Assembly (NCBI GenBank): GCA_014843695.1
Contig: CM026387.1
Coordinates: 74,427,791 to 74,491,790, forward strand
Origin: Archivesica marissinica
Lineage: Eukaryota; Mollusca; Bivalvia; Venerida; Vesicomyidae
Length of the DNA: 64,000 nt
Direction of reading: 5' to 3'
Made by a program: the position numbers and the translations under genes. The stretch's first letter is position 1, and each line of letters begins with the position of its first letter. A model generated the notes under the pieces. It searched no databases. It saw nothing but the letters and a program-made list of their open reading frames with translations, and was not told the origin of the DNA. This document shows, piece after piece, positions 1 through 13,000 of the stretch.

Positions 1-865
1 ATTTGAGGTAGTAGTAGGGCTAGCCTATATGCTATATTTGGGGTAGTAGTAGGGCTAGCCTATATGCTATATTTGGGGTAGTAGTAGGGCTAGCCTATAT
101 GCTATATTTGGGGTAGTCAGGTAGTAGTAGGGCTAGCCTATATGCTATATTTGGGGTAGTCAGGTAGTAGTAGGGCTAGCCTATATACTATATGTGGGGT
201 AGTCAGGTAGTAGTAGGGCTAGTCTATATGCTATACTTGGGGTAGTCAGGTAGTAGTAGGGCTAGTCGATATGCTATATTTGGGGTAGTCAGGTAGTAGT
301 AGGGCTAGTCTATATGCTATATTTGGGGTAGTCAGGTAGTAGTAGGGCTAGCCTATATGCTATATTTGGGGTAGTAGTAGGGCTAGCCTATATGCTATAT
401 TTGGGGTTGTAGTAGGGCTAGCCTATATGCTATATTGGGGGTAGTCAGGTAGTAGTAGGGCTAGCCTATATACTATATTGGGGGGTAGTCAGGTAGTAGT
501 AGGGCTAGCCTATATACTATATTTGGGGTAGTAGTAGGGCTAGCCTATATACTATATTTGGGGGTAGTCAGGTAGTAGTAGGGCTAGTCTATATGCTATA
601 TTTGGGGTAGTAGTAGGGCTAGCCTATATGCTATATTTGGGGTAGTCAGGTAGTAGTAGGGCTAGCCTATATACTATATTTGGGGTAGTAGTAGGGCTAG
701 CCTATATGCTATATTTGGGGTAGTCAGGTAGTAGTAGGGCTAGCCTATATGCTATATTTGGGGTAGTAGTAGGGCTAGCCTATATGCTATATTTGGGATA
801 GTCAGGTAGTAGTAGGGCTAGCCTATATGCTATATTTGGGATAGTCAGGTAGTAGTAGGGCTAGG
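1..865. repeat. Minisatellite, 35- and 43-bp units
   Basis: About 22 units of a GTAGTAGGGCTAGCCTATAT-type sequence. The long form carries an extra 8 bp (GTCAGGTA) and the two forms alternate irregularly. The array runs off the left edge of the window. Confidence 0.97.
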
Positions 866-1552
866 ATCTTCCACAAAATGGAAAGATTCCTACAATGGTC
901 AAGGTCACCACTGGTTTTTAATAGGTCTTGACCGTAACAGAGGTCAAGGTAAGCAACCATTCCGTCTCAGAGTACCATATCTTATAACGATGAATTACGT
1001 CAAGTTTAAACAATTTCTGAGCATTCATTGAAGATGTATATAACCTTGACCTCTGTTATTTATTAATGTTGATCACATAGTAATGACCTTGAACTTAGCA
1101 AAGGTCAACAACCATTTTGTTGAGGAGTATCCTATATTGATTAATTGTTTCAAGTTTCACAATGTTCAAGCATCCATTGAACAAATTCAGCAGGGTGAAA
1201 ACACAAAAATGTTAAGTTTTTCTTCATGAACGGACAGACGGCAATCATCAATCGATAAGCCATGGTTGAACAATCCGGCTAATAATTTTTTTTTGCTATC
1301 ACTGTACATACACACATGTATACAGATATGTGTACTAGTATTGCAAAACAAGAATATTGACGATTCACAATTAGTTACATCACAGGTGCTTGAAATTTAG
1401 CATGACAACACTATATATTCACAAATTGTGAGTTTATGCCACCATTAGTATCCATAAAACCTACGAACCGGGACAAATGGTTCTGCTGTCACAAGTTTCT
1501 AAATTTCTACACCAAATGCTGAATTACTCAATGCTATGGCAGAACTCGACAC
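866..1552. other. Unique-looking noncoding stretch with AGGTCA half-sites
   Basis: No convincing exon on either strand. Several copies of the AGGTCA hexamer or its complement occur between 897 and 1108, including TCAAGGTCA at 899-907. Confidence 0.4.
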
Positions 1553-2090
1553 AACAGACCTGTAGTCCAGTGGTAACACGCTGGACTGGTAATCCAGGGA
1601 TCGCAGGTTTGTTCCCCATCTGACTCTAATAAAAGTAACAGTCTTTCAGATGGGACTTTAAACTGAGGTCTCGTGTCGGTGCTGTACACCGTACACGTAA
1701 AAGAACCAGAGGAGACTCTGGAATGGGTCTCTGTCTGTATCATTGCTCTATCCTCCAAAAATCTAAAATGACTAATCTCATCAGGAGGCGTCGCTCATAT
1801 GGGCAACCAATAGCGACGAGAAGTCGTGATAGCGCCGTGGATGCGCGTTCGCTTCAGGTGCGAAAGGTCCGGAGTTCGAGCCCCACTGGAGCCGTTACGA
1901 TTGTGCCCTTAGGCAAGGCATTTAAATTCCACGTTGCCTCTCTCTCTCCTTCATGGCGATGGATTCCATCAGGAATGAGGTCTCGAGAGTGATTAATATA
2001 AGTTGAAAGAACTTGTTTCGCAATCGAGCTAAAATAAATTTGTATAAACTTAGCGACGATAAATAAATGTAAAACACACATACACACCTC
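1553..2090 (+). mobile_element. SINE family A, split by a family B insertion
   Basis: The tRNA-like head has an A-box (TGGTAACACGCTGG) and an anticodon arm CTGGA-CTGGTAA-TCCAG (GGT, threonine-like), followed by a body and the tail CGTCGCTCATATGGGCAACC. The tail is cut at 1820 and resumes at 2051. Other copies of the family are at 10666-10953 (minus), 22414-22689 and 46756-47034. Confidence 0.85.
1820..2050 (+). mobile_element. SINE family B nested in family A
   Basis: The tRNA-like head GTGATAGCGCCGTGGATGCG has an anticodon arm TTCGC-TTCAGGT-GCGAA and a B-box-like GAGTTCGAGCC. The tail ends AAAATAAATTTGTATAAACT. It is flanked by the 9-bp duplication TAGCGACGA (1811-1819 and 2051-2059), which is part of the family A tail. 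Confidence 0.88.
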
Positions 2091-2325
2091 GACATAAGCA
2101 GAGCTTCTTATAACATGTACCTTAATGTTCCAAGACTCTTCCACTGTCCTAGACTGCTAATATATATGCTATGGTTTAATATAACTGCAATGCAGCAGTA
2201 ACCAATGGTGAAACAATTACCCAGGGTGAAACTGTACAATTAGATGTGGGTGGTGGTTATTTTATGCATCAAAATAAGTCATTTACTTTTGAAACAGCCA
2301 TGCCCGTCTTATTATCAGAACTTCG

Positions 2326-3170
2326 TGGCTTTATACAGACTCACTGACTGATAATATACACATTAGTTCAAAGCTTAGGAAATTGTTAACTCAATATTTT
2401 TTTTTTTATATTTCGGGTTTTACGCCTGCATCAGCACCATTTCGGGCTATATCGCCGGCGGGCAGTTTACTTAACAACACCTTTCCTGGGCAGGCTCCAG
2501 CGGTTAACCAGTACTTGGGTGCACCAACCTCCATAAGAAACTGCCAACTTGTTCATATAAATGAGACACGGCCTAAGCGGGGCTCGAACCCGTGACCATC
2601 AGTGATGATAGGTTACAGTGGTATACAAGTCAGTGACCTTAACCACTCGACCACAGAGGCGGACTGTTAACTCAAGGCTAAATGCAGTCTCACTGACTGA
2701 TAATATACACATTTGTTCAAAGCTTAGGAACTTGGTAACTCAAGGCTAAATGCAGTCTCACTGACTGATAATATACACATTTGTTCAAAGCTTAGGAACT
2801 TGTTAACTCAAGGCTAAATGCAGTCTCACTGACTGATAGTATACACATTTGTTCAAAGCTTAGGAACTTGTTAAATTAAGGCTAAATGCAGTCTCACTGA
2901 CTGATAATATACACATTTGTTCAAAGCTTAGGAACTTGTTAAATTAAGGCTCAATGCAATCTCACTGACTGATAATATACACATTTGTTCAAAGCTTAGG
3001 AACTTGGTAACTCATGGCTTAATGCAGTCTCACTGACTGCTAATATACACATTTGTTCAAAGCTTAGGAACTTGGCAACTCATGGCTTAATACAGTCTCA
3101 CTGACTGCTAATTGAAGAAACATTAGCTCATAGCATAGGAACTTGCCAACTCATGGCTTAATACAGGTTG
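2326..3170. repeat. Minisatellite, 68-bp unit
   Basis: Units with the core GCAGTCTCACTGACTGATAA and CATTTGTTCAAAGCTTAGGA. Adjacent cores are 68 bp apart (2685 and 2753). The first unit is interrupted by a SINE at 2395-2664. The last units are degenerate. Confidence 0.93.
2395..2664 (-). mobile_element. SINE family D inserted in the 68-bp array
   Basis: On the minus strand it starts with a tRNA-like CCGCCTCTGTGGTCGAGTGG (A-box) followed by a GGGTTCGAGCCCCGC B-box. The body contains the complement of TTTCCTGGGCAGGCTCCAGC. It is flanked by the 11-bp duplication TGTTAACTCAA (2384-2394, 2665-2675). Confidence 0.9.
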
Positions 3171-3547
3171 GTTGCTAAAGCGGTGACTACTAATAGACAT
3201 TTGACAACCCGATACCTGGCAACTTAATAAACACTGGCCAATCAATATGGGTTTACCATATCATAGCTTTAACTTTACGTCAGCATAATCAATTCAAAAC
3301 CATTCAATTTTCAATAACGACCCATACTTGATCCAGATTTTAAAAACTGGCTTGTAGACTGATGTCTTATTTTCTTCCCTAACCAACTGGTCTATCATGG
3401 TGTCATAATATTTGTTATCTGACACTACGAATTGTTTAATCACAACAGTTTTCAATACACATTTCTGACTTTATTTTTACAAAATAACCTTGTTTGTTAT
3501 TTTGGACTTAGAACCACACAAACATATTGGGTCATACTCTGACTCTT
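3171..3547. other. Noncoding stretch at the 3' end of ARMC2
   Basis: AT-rich sequence. Nothing recognisable apart from the possible AATAAA at 3470-3475 on the minus strand. Confidence 0.4.
3470..3475 (-). promoter_or_regulatory. Possible polyadenylation signal for ARMC2
   Basis: AATAAA on the minus strand about 360 nt after the ARMC2 stop, on the far side of the SINE. This hexamer is common in AT-rich DNA, so the assignment rests only on position. Confidence 0.25.
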
Positions 3548-3748
3548 CAGTTCTTATTGGTGGAGAACGACCCCGGATGCTCGCTCCTCCGAGCAGCATT
3601 CCTTCAGACCACTGGCCTTCCATCTGCCAGTTGGATACCTTCCACACGTGAAAGAATTTGACACCCAAAGTGGGACTCAAACTTAGAGTGGTGAGGGCAA
3701 GTGACTTGAAGTCAACGATCTTGACCACTCGGCCTCAGAGCCCCCCTC
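3548..3748 (-). mobile_element. SINE family E, tRNA-Leu-like head
   Basis: The minus strand reads CTGAGGCCGAGTGGTCAAGA (A-box of the Leu/Ser type) and later GTTTGAGTCCCAC (B-box), then a body of about 120 bp. It lies in the sense orientation inside the predicted ARMC2 3' UTR. Confidence 0.75.
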
Positions 3749-3836
3749 TCCCCCAGTAAAACTAGAAATAAATAATAAATGAACCACAGACTGGAATGTA
3801 TAAACTATTAGCCTCCAACTGAAACCTTCCCCTGTG

Positions 3837-4003
3837 CTAGCTAGCTTCCGACGATAAAGGTTCAAAGTTTGAACAATGGGATTCTACCCTCTGTAACAAT
3901 TGTTCCGCTACGGGACAAAACTGGCTTTCCCAGGATTCCATTATAAGCTCCTGCAGATCCTCGTCCATATCTGTCATTTCTTCATCATAAACATTTTCTC
4001 TAT
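3837..4003 (-). CDS. ARMC2: ARMC2 exon i (last coding exon, with stop)
   Basis: 167 nt including TAG at 3837-3839. The split codon gives DRENVYDEEMTDMDEDLQE, then WESQFCPVAEQLL, then QRVESHCSNFEPLSSEAS and stop. This matches the acidic stretch and the W-E-x-x-F-x-PVAQQLL ending of vertebrate ARMC2. The acceptor is TTTATTTCAG. The 3' UTR would run into a tRNA-derived SINE in the same orientation (3548-3748). Confidence 0.92.
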
Positions 4004-7000
4004 CTGAAATAAAATGATTATCACATGTTTGACTGAATATCAAAAGAGTAAATTAGTTTTAGCGAGGAGAACACTAAGGTCTTGCAACAGTTTCTATATT
4101 GCCAACGTATGTGCTACTACTGGTCAGCTTCCAACAGTTTCTATATTGCCAACGTATGTGCTACTACTGGTCAGCTTCCAACAGTTTCTATATTGCCAAG
4201 GTATGTGTTACTACTGGTCAGCTTCCAACAGTTTCTATATTGCCAAGGTATGTGCTACTACTGGTCAGCTTCCAACAGTTTCTATGTTTCTATATTGCCA
4301 AGGTAGGTGCTACTACTGGTCAGCTTCCAACAGTTTCTATGTTTCTATATTGCCAAGGTATGTGTTACTACTGGTCAGCTTCCAACAGTTTCTATGTTTC
4401 TATATTGCCAAGGTATGTGTTACTACTGGTCAGCTTCCAACAGTTTCTATGTTTCTATATTGCCAAGGTAGGTGCTACTACTGGTCAGCTTCCAACAGTT
4501 TCTATATTGCCAAGGTAGGTGCTACTACTGGTCAGCTTCCAACAGTTTCTATGTTTCTATATTGCCAAGGTATGTGTTACTACTGGTCAGCTTCCAACAG
4601 TTTCTATGTTTCTATATTGCCAAGGTATGTGTTACTACTGGTCAGCTTCCAACAGTTTCTATGTTTCTATATTGCCAAGGTATGTGTTACTACTGGTCAG
4701 CTTCCAACAGTTTCTATGTTTCTATATTGCCAAGGTATGTGTTACTACTGGTCAGCTTCCAACAGTTTCTATGTTTCTATATTGCCAAGGTATGTGTTAC
4801 TACTGGTCAGCTTCCAACAGTTTCTATGTTTCTATATTGCCAAGGTAGGTGCTACTACTGGTCAGCTTCCAACAGTTTCTATATTGCCAAGGTAGGTGCT
4901 ACTACTGGTCAGCTTCCAACAGTTTCTATGTTTCTATATTGCCAAGGTAGGTGCTACTACTGGTCAGCTTCCAACAGTTTCTATGTTTCTATATTGCCAA
5001 GGTATGTGCTACTACTGGTCAGCTTTCAACATTTTCTATATTGCCAAGGTATGTGTTACTACTGGTCAGCTTCCAACAGTTTCTATGTTTCTATATTGCC
5101 AAGGTAGGTGCTACTACTGGTCAGCTTCCAACAGTTTCTATATTGCCAAGGTAGGTGCTACTACTGGTCAGCTTCCAACAGTTTCTATGTTTCTATATTG
5201 CCAACGTATGTGCTACTACTGGTCAGCTTCCAACAGTTTCTATGTTTCTATATTGCCAAGGTATGTATTACTGCTGGTCAGCTTCCAACATTTTCTATAT
5301 TGCCAAGGTATGTATTACTGCTGGTCAGCTTCCAACAGTTTCTATATTGCCAAGGTATGTATTACTGCTGGTCAGCTTCCAACAGTTTCTATATTGCCAA
5401 GGCATGTGCTACTGCTGGTCAGCTTAACAAAACTGTACATTCAAACCTGTCTTAAGCAGCCAGCCAATGGAATGATAGAACATGACTGCTTTGTCAAGGT
5501 GGCTGCTCAATAGAGGTTAATTATTAAACAAATTGTCACATTGGGAATGTCGTAACTGGCTGCTTACTACATGCTGGCTGTTTAATAAAGGTGACACTAA
5601 TACAGGTTTGACTGACTGTACCTAGGGAAATAAGAAAATACAAACCTAGAAAGTCAACGAGTATTTCTGAGAGTTCCTGTGATTCAGCGCTACCATAGCA
5701 ATCGTTGCTGCTGGTGATCTTACCACTGTAGTTCCACAATGTCTGACACACCATCCCCGCAAGCTCCCAGTCACCACGACCGCAGTCTCGCAGTACCTCT
5801 ATAAGTCTACCAAATACAGAGATATCCTGTATAAGTTCATAGTCCCCGAATAGTTGATAGTTTCCAAATAACAAGTGAGGGGGGATATATGGGTAACTTA
5901 CCACCTTCATAATGTTTCAGATAATCGCTGGCCCTAATGCATTCTGCATTTTAACACTACTATGCATGGCAGGTTTGTTTGTCTATCCAATCACATTTGT
6001 CGATTTTACAAATAAAAGGTGTCATATTACAAATATAATGTGGAACAACTATAGGTTAGAGTGTATACCCTGACGTGTCAGTGAATATTGCTTGCAGTTG
6101 TACCCTGTACATCATCTCAAACTGGCTAACACCTGTGTCTAGCTATTGCAACATCCACCTGTGTCTAGCTGTTGCAACATCCACCTGTGTCTAGCAATTG
6201 TAACATTTGTCTGTGTCTAGCAATTGTAACATTTGCCTGTGTCTAGCTATTACAACATCCACATGTGTCTGGCTATTGCAACATCCACCTGTGTCTAGCT
6301 ATTACAACATCCACCTGTGTCTAGCTGTTGCAACATCCACCTGTGTCTAGCTATTGCAACATCCACCTGTGTCTAGCTAGTGCAACATCCACCTGTGTCT
6401 AGCTATTGCAACATCCACCTGTGTCTAGCTATTGCAACATCCACCTGTGTCTAGCTATTGCAACATCCACCTGTGTCTAGATATTACAACACCCACCATG
6501 TGCATTCAAGAGTTATTGAGAGGCTCGAAGTGGCAGAAGACAGTGAGGTGGACAGAGGGTGTGCATACTTCCATTCAATACTGCTCACCACTGATCAGCT
6601 AGTAGTAGCTTACAATGATTAACTCGAACATACTTTCTGTATTGGCTGTTATCACGTTCAACTGAATTATATACTAGTTTCATAGCCAGCTTACATACAA
6701 CGGCTAACTGTAAAAGTAACAGTGTAAAACTGGCAAACACCAAAACGAATACAGCAAAAACACTCATGAAGACCACCCCTATATTAAGACCAGATTTTGA
6801 TAGATAGGAATTATTTCTTCTATATATATATTTTGGGTTTTACGCCTGCATCAGCACCATTTTGGGCTATATCGCCGATGGGCAGTTTACCTAACAACAC
6901 CTTTCCTGGGCAGGCTCCAGCGGTTAACCAGTACTTGGGTGCACCAACCTCCGTAAGAAACTGCCAACTTTTTCATATAAATGAGACATGGTCTGAGCGG

Positions 7001-10000
7001 GGCTCGAACACGTGACCATCAGTGATGATAGGTTACAGTGGTATACAAGTCAACGACCTTAACCACTCGACCACGGAGGCGGACTTCTTCTATATTTAGA
7101 TGGTCGTAAATCCCTACAACTGAATCACCACGTTATTCAGTAATAAGACCATCTATTTCAGTCCCAAATGATACCAGAATTCCAGTAATAAGACCACCTA
7201 TTTCAGTCCCAAATGACACGAAAACTCCAGTACTATTTCGTGAATTCGCCTCATGTGTTATCTGATACCTATTAAGAGGTAAGAGGTATACTCAATCCTG
7301 TGTATTGTATCATCTCATGTCGACATTTGAAAGATAAGTTTATTTCATGCAATAATTAATATAACATGGCTGTCCGATTAGCGCAGTGGTTAGCGCGCTC
7401 GCTTCTCACCAATGCAATTGTGAGATGGTACGGTGGTCGCCAGATCGGACAGTGGGTTTTCTCCGGGTACCTGGTGAATGAGCACATTTACGCCTTCAAC
7501 CGCACCAACGAGAGTAATTAATATAAGTTGTTAGAACTTGCTTCGCAATCGTTGTAAAATAAATAAAGTTTATATATAATAATTAAAATGAAAATGTTAA
7601 CCAACCAACAAAGATCATTAGAGCAAATTAAATTATTTAATATTTAACCCTTTCAACCCCACAGGCCTCTAAATAGGCTTATGAAAAGCGTAGATCCAGA
7701 TGAGCCGGCTCATGACGAGCCGTCTCATCAGGATCTGCACTTTTTTGCCAGTAATAATTATTACTATTTTTAGATAAAATTACCCATTTTGATAAATGAA
7801 CTGGTCCAAAGGTAATTTTCTTATTAATTTATTGGTCTAAAAATAGCATGCACCAGTCCAGGTCAGTTACTTGGTGTTGAATGGGTTAAAATGTAATTTG
7901 CACTTTTTTAAATCGGTATTTATATATTATTTCATTTTACTGAAATTATGAATCATCTTAGTTTTAAAGCTATTTAAAGTTATTTGTTCTAGTAAACATA
8001 GCATATTTTATATCCTCTTCCATTCTTGTAAAATGGTGGTGAACTCAGTAATGAGACTGCCTCGCTAACTGCTAGTCTTATAGTATCTTACTGTAGAATA
8101 CCGTTACCAAGGTGTTGTACAGAGAAGCTAAAAATACTTTGTGTGAGAAGAGAATATGGAAGACATGATAGCGCAGCGGTAGCGCGTTCACTTCTGGTGT
8201 GAAAGGCCCGGAGATTGCGCACAGCTGTAGCTGCTATGATTGTACCCTTAGGCAAGGCACTTAAATTCCACATTGCCTCTTCTATCTCCCTCGTGGCGAT
8301 GGATCTCTCCCTTGTGGCGATAGATTCCATCAGGAATTAAGTCTCGAGAATGATTTAACTAATGTTGTAAGAACTTGTTTACTATAAATGTGTATAAACT
8401 AAGACGAGAGTTTACTTTGTGATGCCTCCTTCTCGCTTGAGTACGCTTCTCTTCTCCTCGTCCACCATGAAGTTGATGAGAACACCACAGGCTATGTACA
8501 CCACTTCCTTGTCCCCCGAGTCTAGCAGGGTAATCAGTACTTTATCAACTGTCACACAAAAATAATTCTGTTAGTTTCAAATTTTGTAACGAGAGCACAC
8601 CCTGTAGCTTCCCATTGTTATAACTGTTGTATTTCTCTTCTTGCTTTTTGTCAAGTTGCACAACAAGCCCAAGGCTATATAGCAACTTTCCAGCTTTAAG
8701 AAATTACGTGATGGAGGAATACCCAGAATGCCGTTCCAAACATTGCTTCACGAATGGGTGGGAACACGGGTAGATCCACTGATATTACTCCATGAATGGG
8801 TGGGAACAAGGGTAGAACCACTGATATTACTCCAGGAATAGGTTGGAACACGGGTAGATCCACTGACATTACTCCAGGAATGGGTGGGAACACGGGTAGA
8901 TCCACTGACATTACTCCATGAATGGGTGGGAACACGGGTAGAACAACTGACATTACTCCATGAATGGGTGGGAACACGGGTAGATCCACTGACATTACTC
9001 CATGAATGGGTGGGTAGAACCACTGATATTACTCCATGAATGGGTGGGCACACGGGTAGATCCACTGACATTACTCCATGAATGGGTGGGCACACGGGTA
9101 GAACCACTGACAGTTCCCAAGCCTGTTGGATAGTTTCCTCACATTAAAGAATCTACACCCCTGGTATCAGGGTTCATTTTGGGAGAAGTGAGAAAGCGTA
9201 TGATCGCTTCCTTAAACGGTGTTCTTTAATATACTTCTGCAAAATAGGGTTGAAATGCACAGTACAACCATTAAATACAACATTTGAATAGAAGGAGTGC
9301 TTTATAATGGGCAAGTGTATCGTACTAGACAAAATTTTGATTGAAAATCGTAAAAACCAAAAAACATTTTTTTTTTAGGGAGAAGTGGGCCCCCTGAGGG
9401 CGAAGTCAGGGTCCCTAGGGCGACAATTTCGCCCACATCGCCCTCTAAACTGATCCCCGACATTAAAGAATCTTACACCCCTGGTACTATACAATCCTAC
9501 AGCAGTGAGGAGCCAGTGATTGGACACCTCCACCTTTAGTATGAAGCAGGATTATCAACTGTGTATTAAACGTAGGCAAGCAATTCAGAATGTGAAAGAG
9601 GACAATTACTGGTTACATAATCAACACATTATATAATATATAGGGATGGCAACAATAACTGATTGAGTCGTCGCCAAATTTACAGGAAGAAGATATGACG
9701 TAGGGCATAAAACAGAAAGTAGATTAATTGTGAAAATTTATGTGTTTGAGATATTTTGAGTTTTTCACAGAATTATATCAAATATTCGAATATCTTCCCG
9801 ACCGAATATTCGAATACTGGAGTCGCTATTCGTTGCCATCCCTAATAATATATGCTCTCAACAACGGCCAGACACAAATACCCAAACAATGTTGGTTGTA
9901 ATGTTAACATACCTTTTTGTTGGTGGAGACAGTCCCGCACCTGTTTCTGCCTGGTCAGGTTCCCAAACACTCGAGACACCTCAACGATAGACTTCATCAT

Positions 10001-13000
10001 ACTCTCAGCAAGCACTAACTTCATTAAATCTACAAACAATGTACTTTTACAATGTACAATTAATATGGCTAATGTTTTTGAAAAGGTCACGTGACTTGAT
10101 TAATTCAAGATGGCGGTCTGCATAATTTTCTTTAAAAAGTTTAAACTTGATTTATTTTACAACAATTGCGAAGTAAGTTTTAAAAACTTATATTAATCAC
10201 TCTCGTTGGCGCGGATGAAAGCGTATTTGTGGCCATTCGTGTAGGAGGAAACCGGTACCCAGAAAAAACCCACCTGTCCAATCTGGTGACCACCGTACCC
10301 TCTCACATACTTCCTGGTCTGAGGATCGAACCCGGGTTGCATTGGTGAGAGGCGAGAGTGCTAACCGACGGTTTTTAATTGTGGACCGAATCATATTTCC
10401 TATCACCCACAAAGAGAGAAGAGAAATACTGGGAATATTTGAGAATACATGTACTAAGTCTTACGTTCGAGTAACTTCATCTGGTGCATGGTTATAGCAC
10501 TGTTCTTGTAGTTGAAGTATGACAGGTTATTTATACAGGCTACTGTGTTTAATACCAACTCCTCACTGCTCTCTATATCCTTATATTCTGTAACAACACA
10601 AGCAACACACAACTTCAAATCATGGCTGGTAGAAAAACAAACATTTATATAAATATAATATTATTGTGTGTTTTACATTTATTTATCGTCGCTACCGGTT
10701 GCCAATATGAGCGATGCCTCCTGAAGAGATTAGTCATTTTAGATTTTGGAGGATAGTGCAATGATACTGGAAAGAGACCCATTCCAGAATCTCCTCTGGT
10801 TCTTTTACGTGCACAGTGTAAAGTACCGACATGAGACCTTGGTTTAACGTCCCATCTGAAAGACTGTTAATTTTATTAGGGTCAGACGGGGGATCGAACC
10901 TGCGATCCCTGGATTACCAGTCCAGCATGTTACCACTGGACTACAGATCCGTCTGTAATAATAATAATATTATTATAAAATGAGAATGAAGTCTGGAGGT
11001 TATCAATCACTCAATCAGGGAGAAGAACTATATAAGTTTTCTTTCGTTGGGAGAAGAACTATATACGTTTTCTTTCCTTCTAATCCCTTTCAGTCTACTG
11101 CTGTTAAATTATATGTAAAATGTTCACTTCTTACAGATGTACGAAAAACTATTAGAATGACATGGAGGGGGGGGGGGTCCGATTATTATCCCTCATAAAG
11201 ATACAAAGCATATCTACACATTTCATATACCTGCACAAAGTCCGAAAGACAAAGGTTCATGTACAAATACTGAAATAAATAATGCTTAAACTAAATTCAA
11301 TCTCAAGCTTCTGATTGGTTGAGCTGAGTGTAAATCTCAGAATCAACCAATCAAATTACTTGAGCTTGAGATCAGGTATAAAGTGTTATTACCTCGGGCC
11401 CAGGTCTGGAGGTTAACATTTTTTTCCCACTCTCAAACTCAAGCTTTCTGATTGGTCGAGTCCAGAGCAAAGATTCAACCAATCATATCATTTGAGAAGT
11501 CTGATAGCCTCCGACCCAGGATGTAATGTCTCATATGGTGTTGGACCAACAAAAAACTGCTATAAGTTTGTTCACGTAGCTATACTATAAACAGGGTTCA
11601 TTCTAGGTCAGAATTTTTGGGAGAAGTGAGAAAGTGCGTGATCGCTTCCTTAAATGGTGTTCTTTTCTTTAATATACTTCTGCAAAATAGGGTTAAAATG
11701 CACAGTACAACCATTAAATACAACATTTGAATAGAAGGAGTGCTTTATAATGGGCCAGTGTATCTTACTAGACACAATTTTGTTTGAAAATCGTAAAAAC
11801 CAAAAAATATATATATAATATATATTTTTTTTTTTAGGGAGAAGTGGGGCCCACAGAGGGCGAAGACAGGATCCATAGGGCGACAATTTACGCCCACATC
11901 GCCCTCTAGAATGATCCCTGCTATAAATCTAACATCAACGCTCCAGCTGCCCCTAAATGGAATACCACACACTGGGATACACCCCACCCACAAAAGACAT
12001 TTCAATTTTATAAACAATTTTTAGATTTAACGTCAGCAATGATCAATCAAGAAAGAAATAAATAACAAAACAATTTATTTAAATTGGAAGTTTATCGCCA
12101 AACTATTGTATCTGCATATAAATAAAGAAGGATTTACAATAGTTTCACTATCAATCGTCGACATGTGTCTCCGTTCGGACACAGTATTCACAATCAAACC
12201 TACCTAGGATTTTAACGAGTAGTTCCACGCACTGGTTACTAGCTGCCACCTGGGGCCCGACTTCCTCATTGATAGATATGTTTGCTATTACTCTCACAAT
12301 CTTCACCATGACATCCTCGTGCCTCGTCGTCGTGTCGTCACGACTGCAGTTGTCAGGTTTTACCTTCTCTTTCTTCTCTAATTTGTTTCTTGACTGTGTT
12401 TTGAAAATAAATATGAGATACAGTCAAACGTGTGCTAAACAACACCACCGGAAATAGACCATCTGTCTCTTAAACAACACCACCGGAAATAGACCATCTG
12501 TCTCTTAAACAACAATTCCGGAAATAGACCATCTGTCTCTTAAACAGCACTGCTGGAAATAGACCATCTGTCTCTTAAACAACACCACCGGAAATAGACC
12601 ATCTGTCTCTTAAACAACACCGCCGGAAATAGACCATCTGTCTCTTAAACAACACCTCCGGAAATAGACCATCTGTCTCTTAAACAACACTGCCGGAAAT
12701 AGACCATCTGTCTCTTAAACAACACCTCCGGAAATAGACCATCTGTCTCTTAAACAACAATTCCGGAAATAGACCATCTGTCTCTTAAACAACAATTCCG
12801 GAAATAGACCATCTGTCTCTTAAACAACAATTCCGGAAATAGACCATCTGTCTCTTAAACAACAATTCCGGAAATAGACCATCTGTCTCTTAAACAACAC
12901 CTCTGGAAATAGACCATCTGTCTCTTAAACAACACCTCTGGAAATAGACCATCTGTCTCTTAAACAACAATTCCGGAAATAGACCATCTGTCTCTTAAAC

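Noticed and set aside
4014..5513. Overlapping frames of 90-290 codons in the 47/55-bp array
   Set aside because: Repeat shadows inside an ARMC2 intron; three frames are open over the same bases.
7371..7450. tRNA gene candidates at SINE heads (also 1553, 8161, 22360, 46756, 51055)
   Set aside because: A- and B-boxes are present, but acceptor stems do not pair and each is followed by a SINE body, so they are tRNA-derived retroelements.
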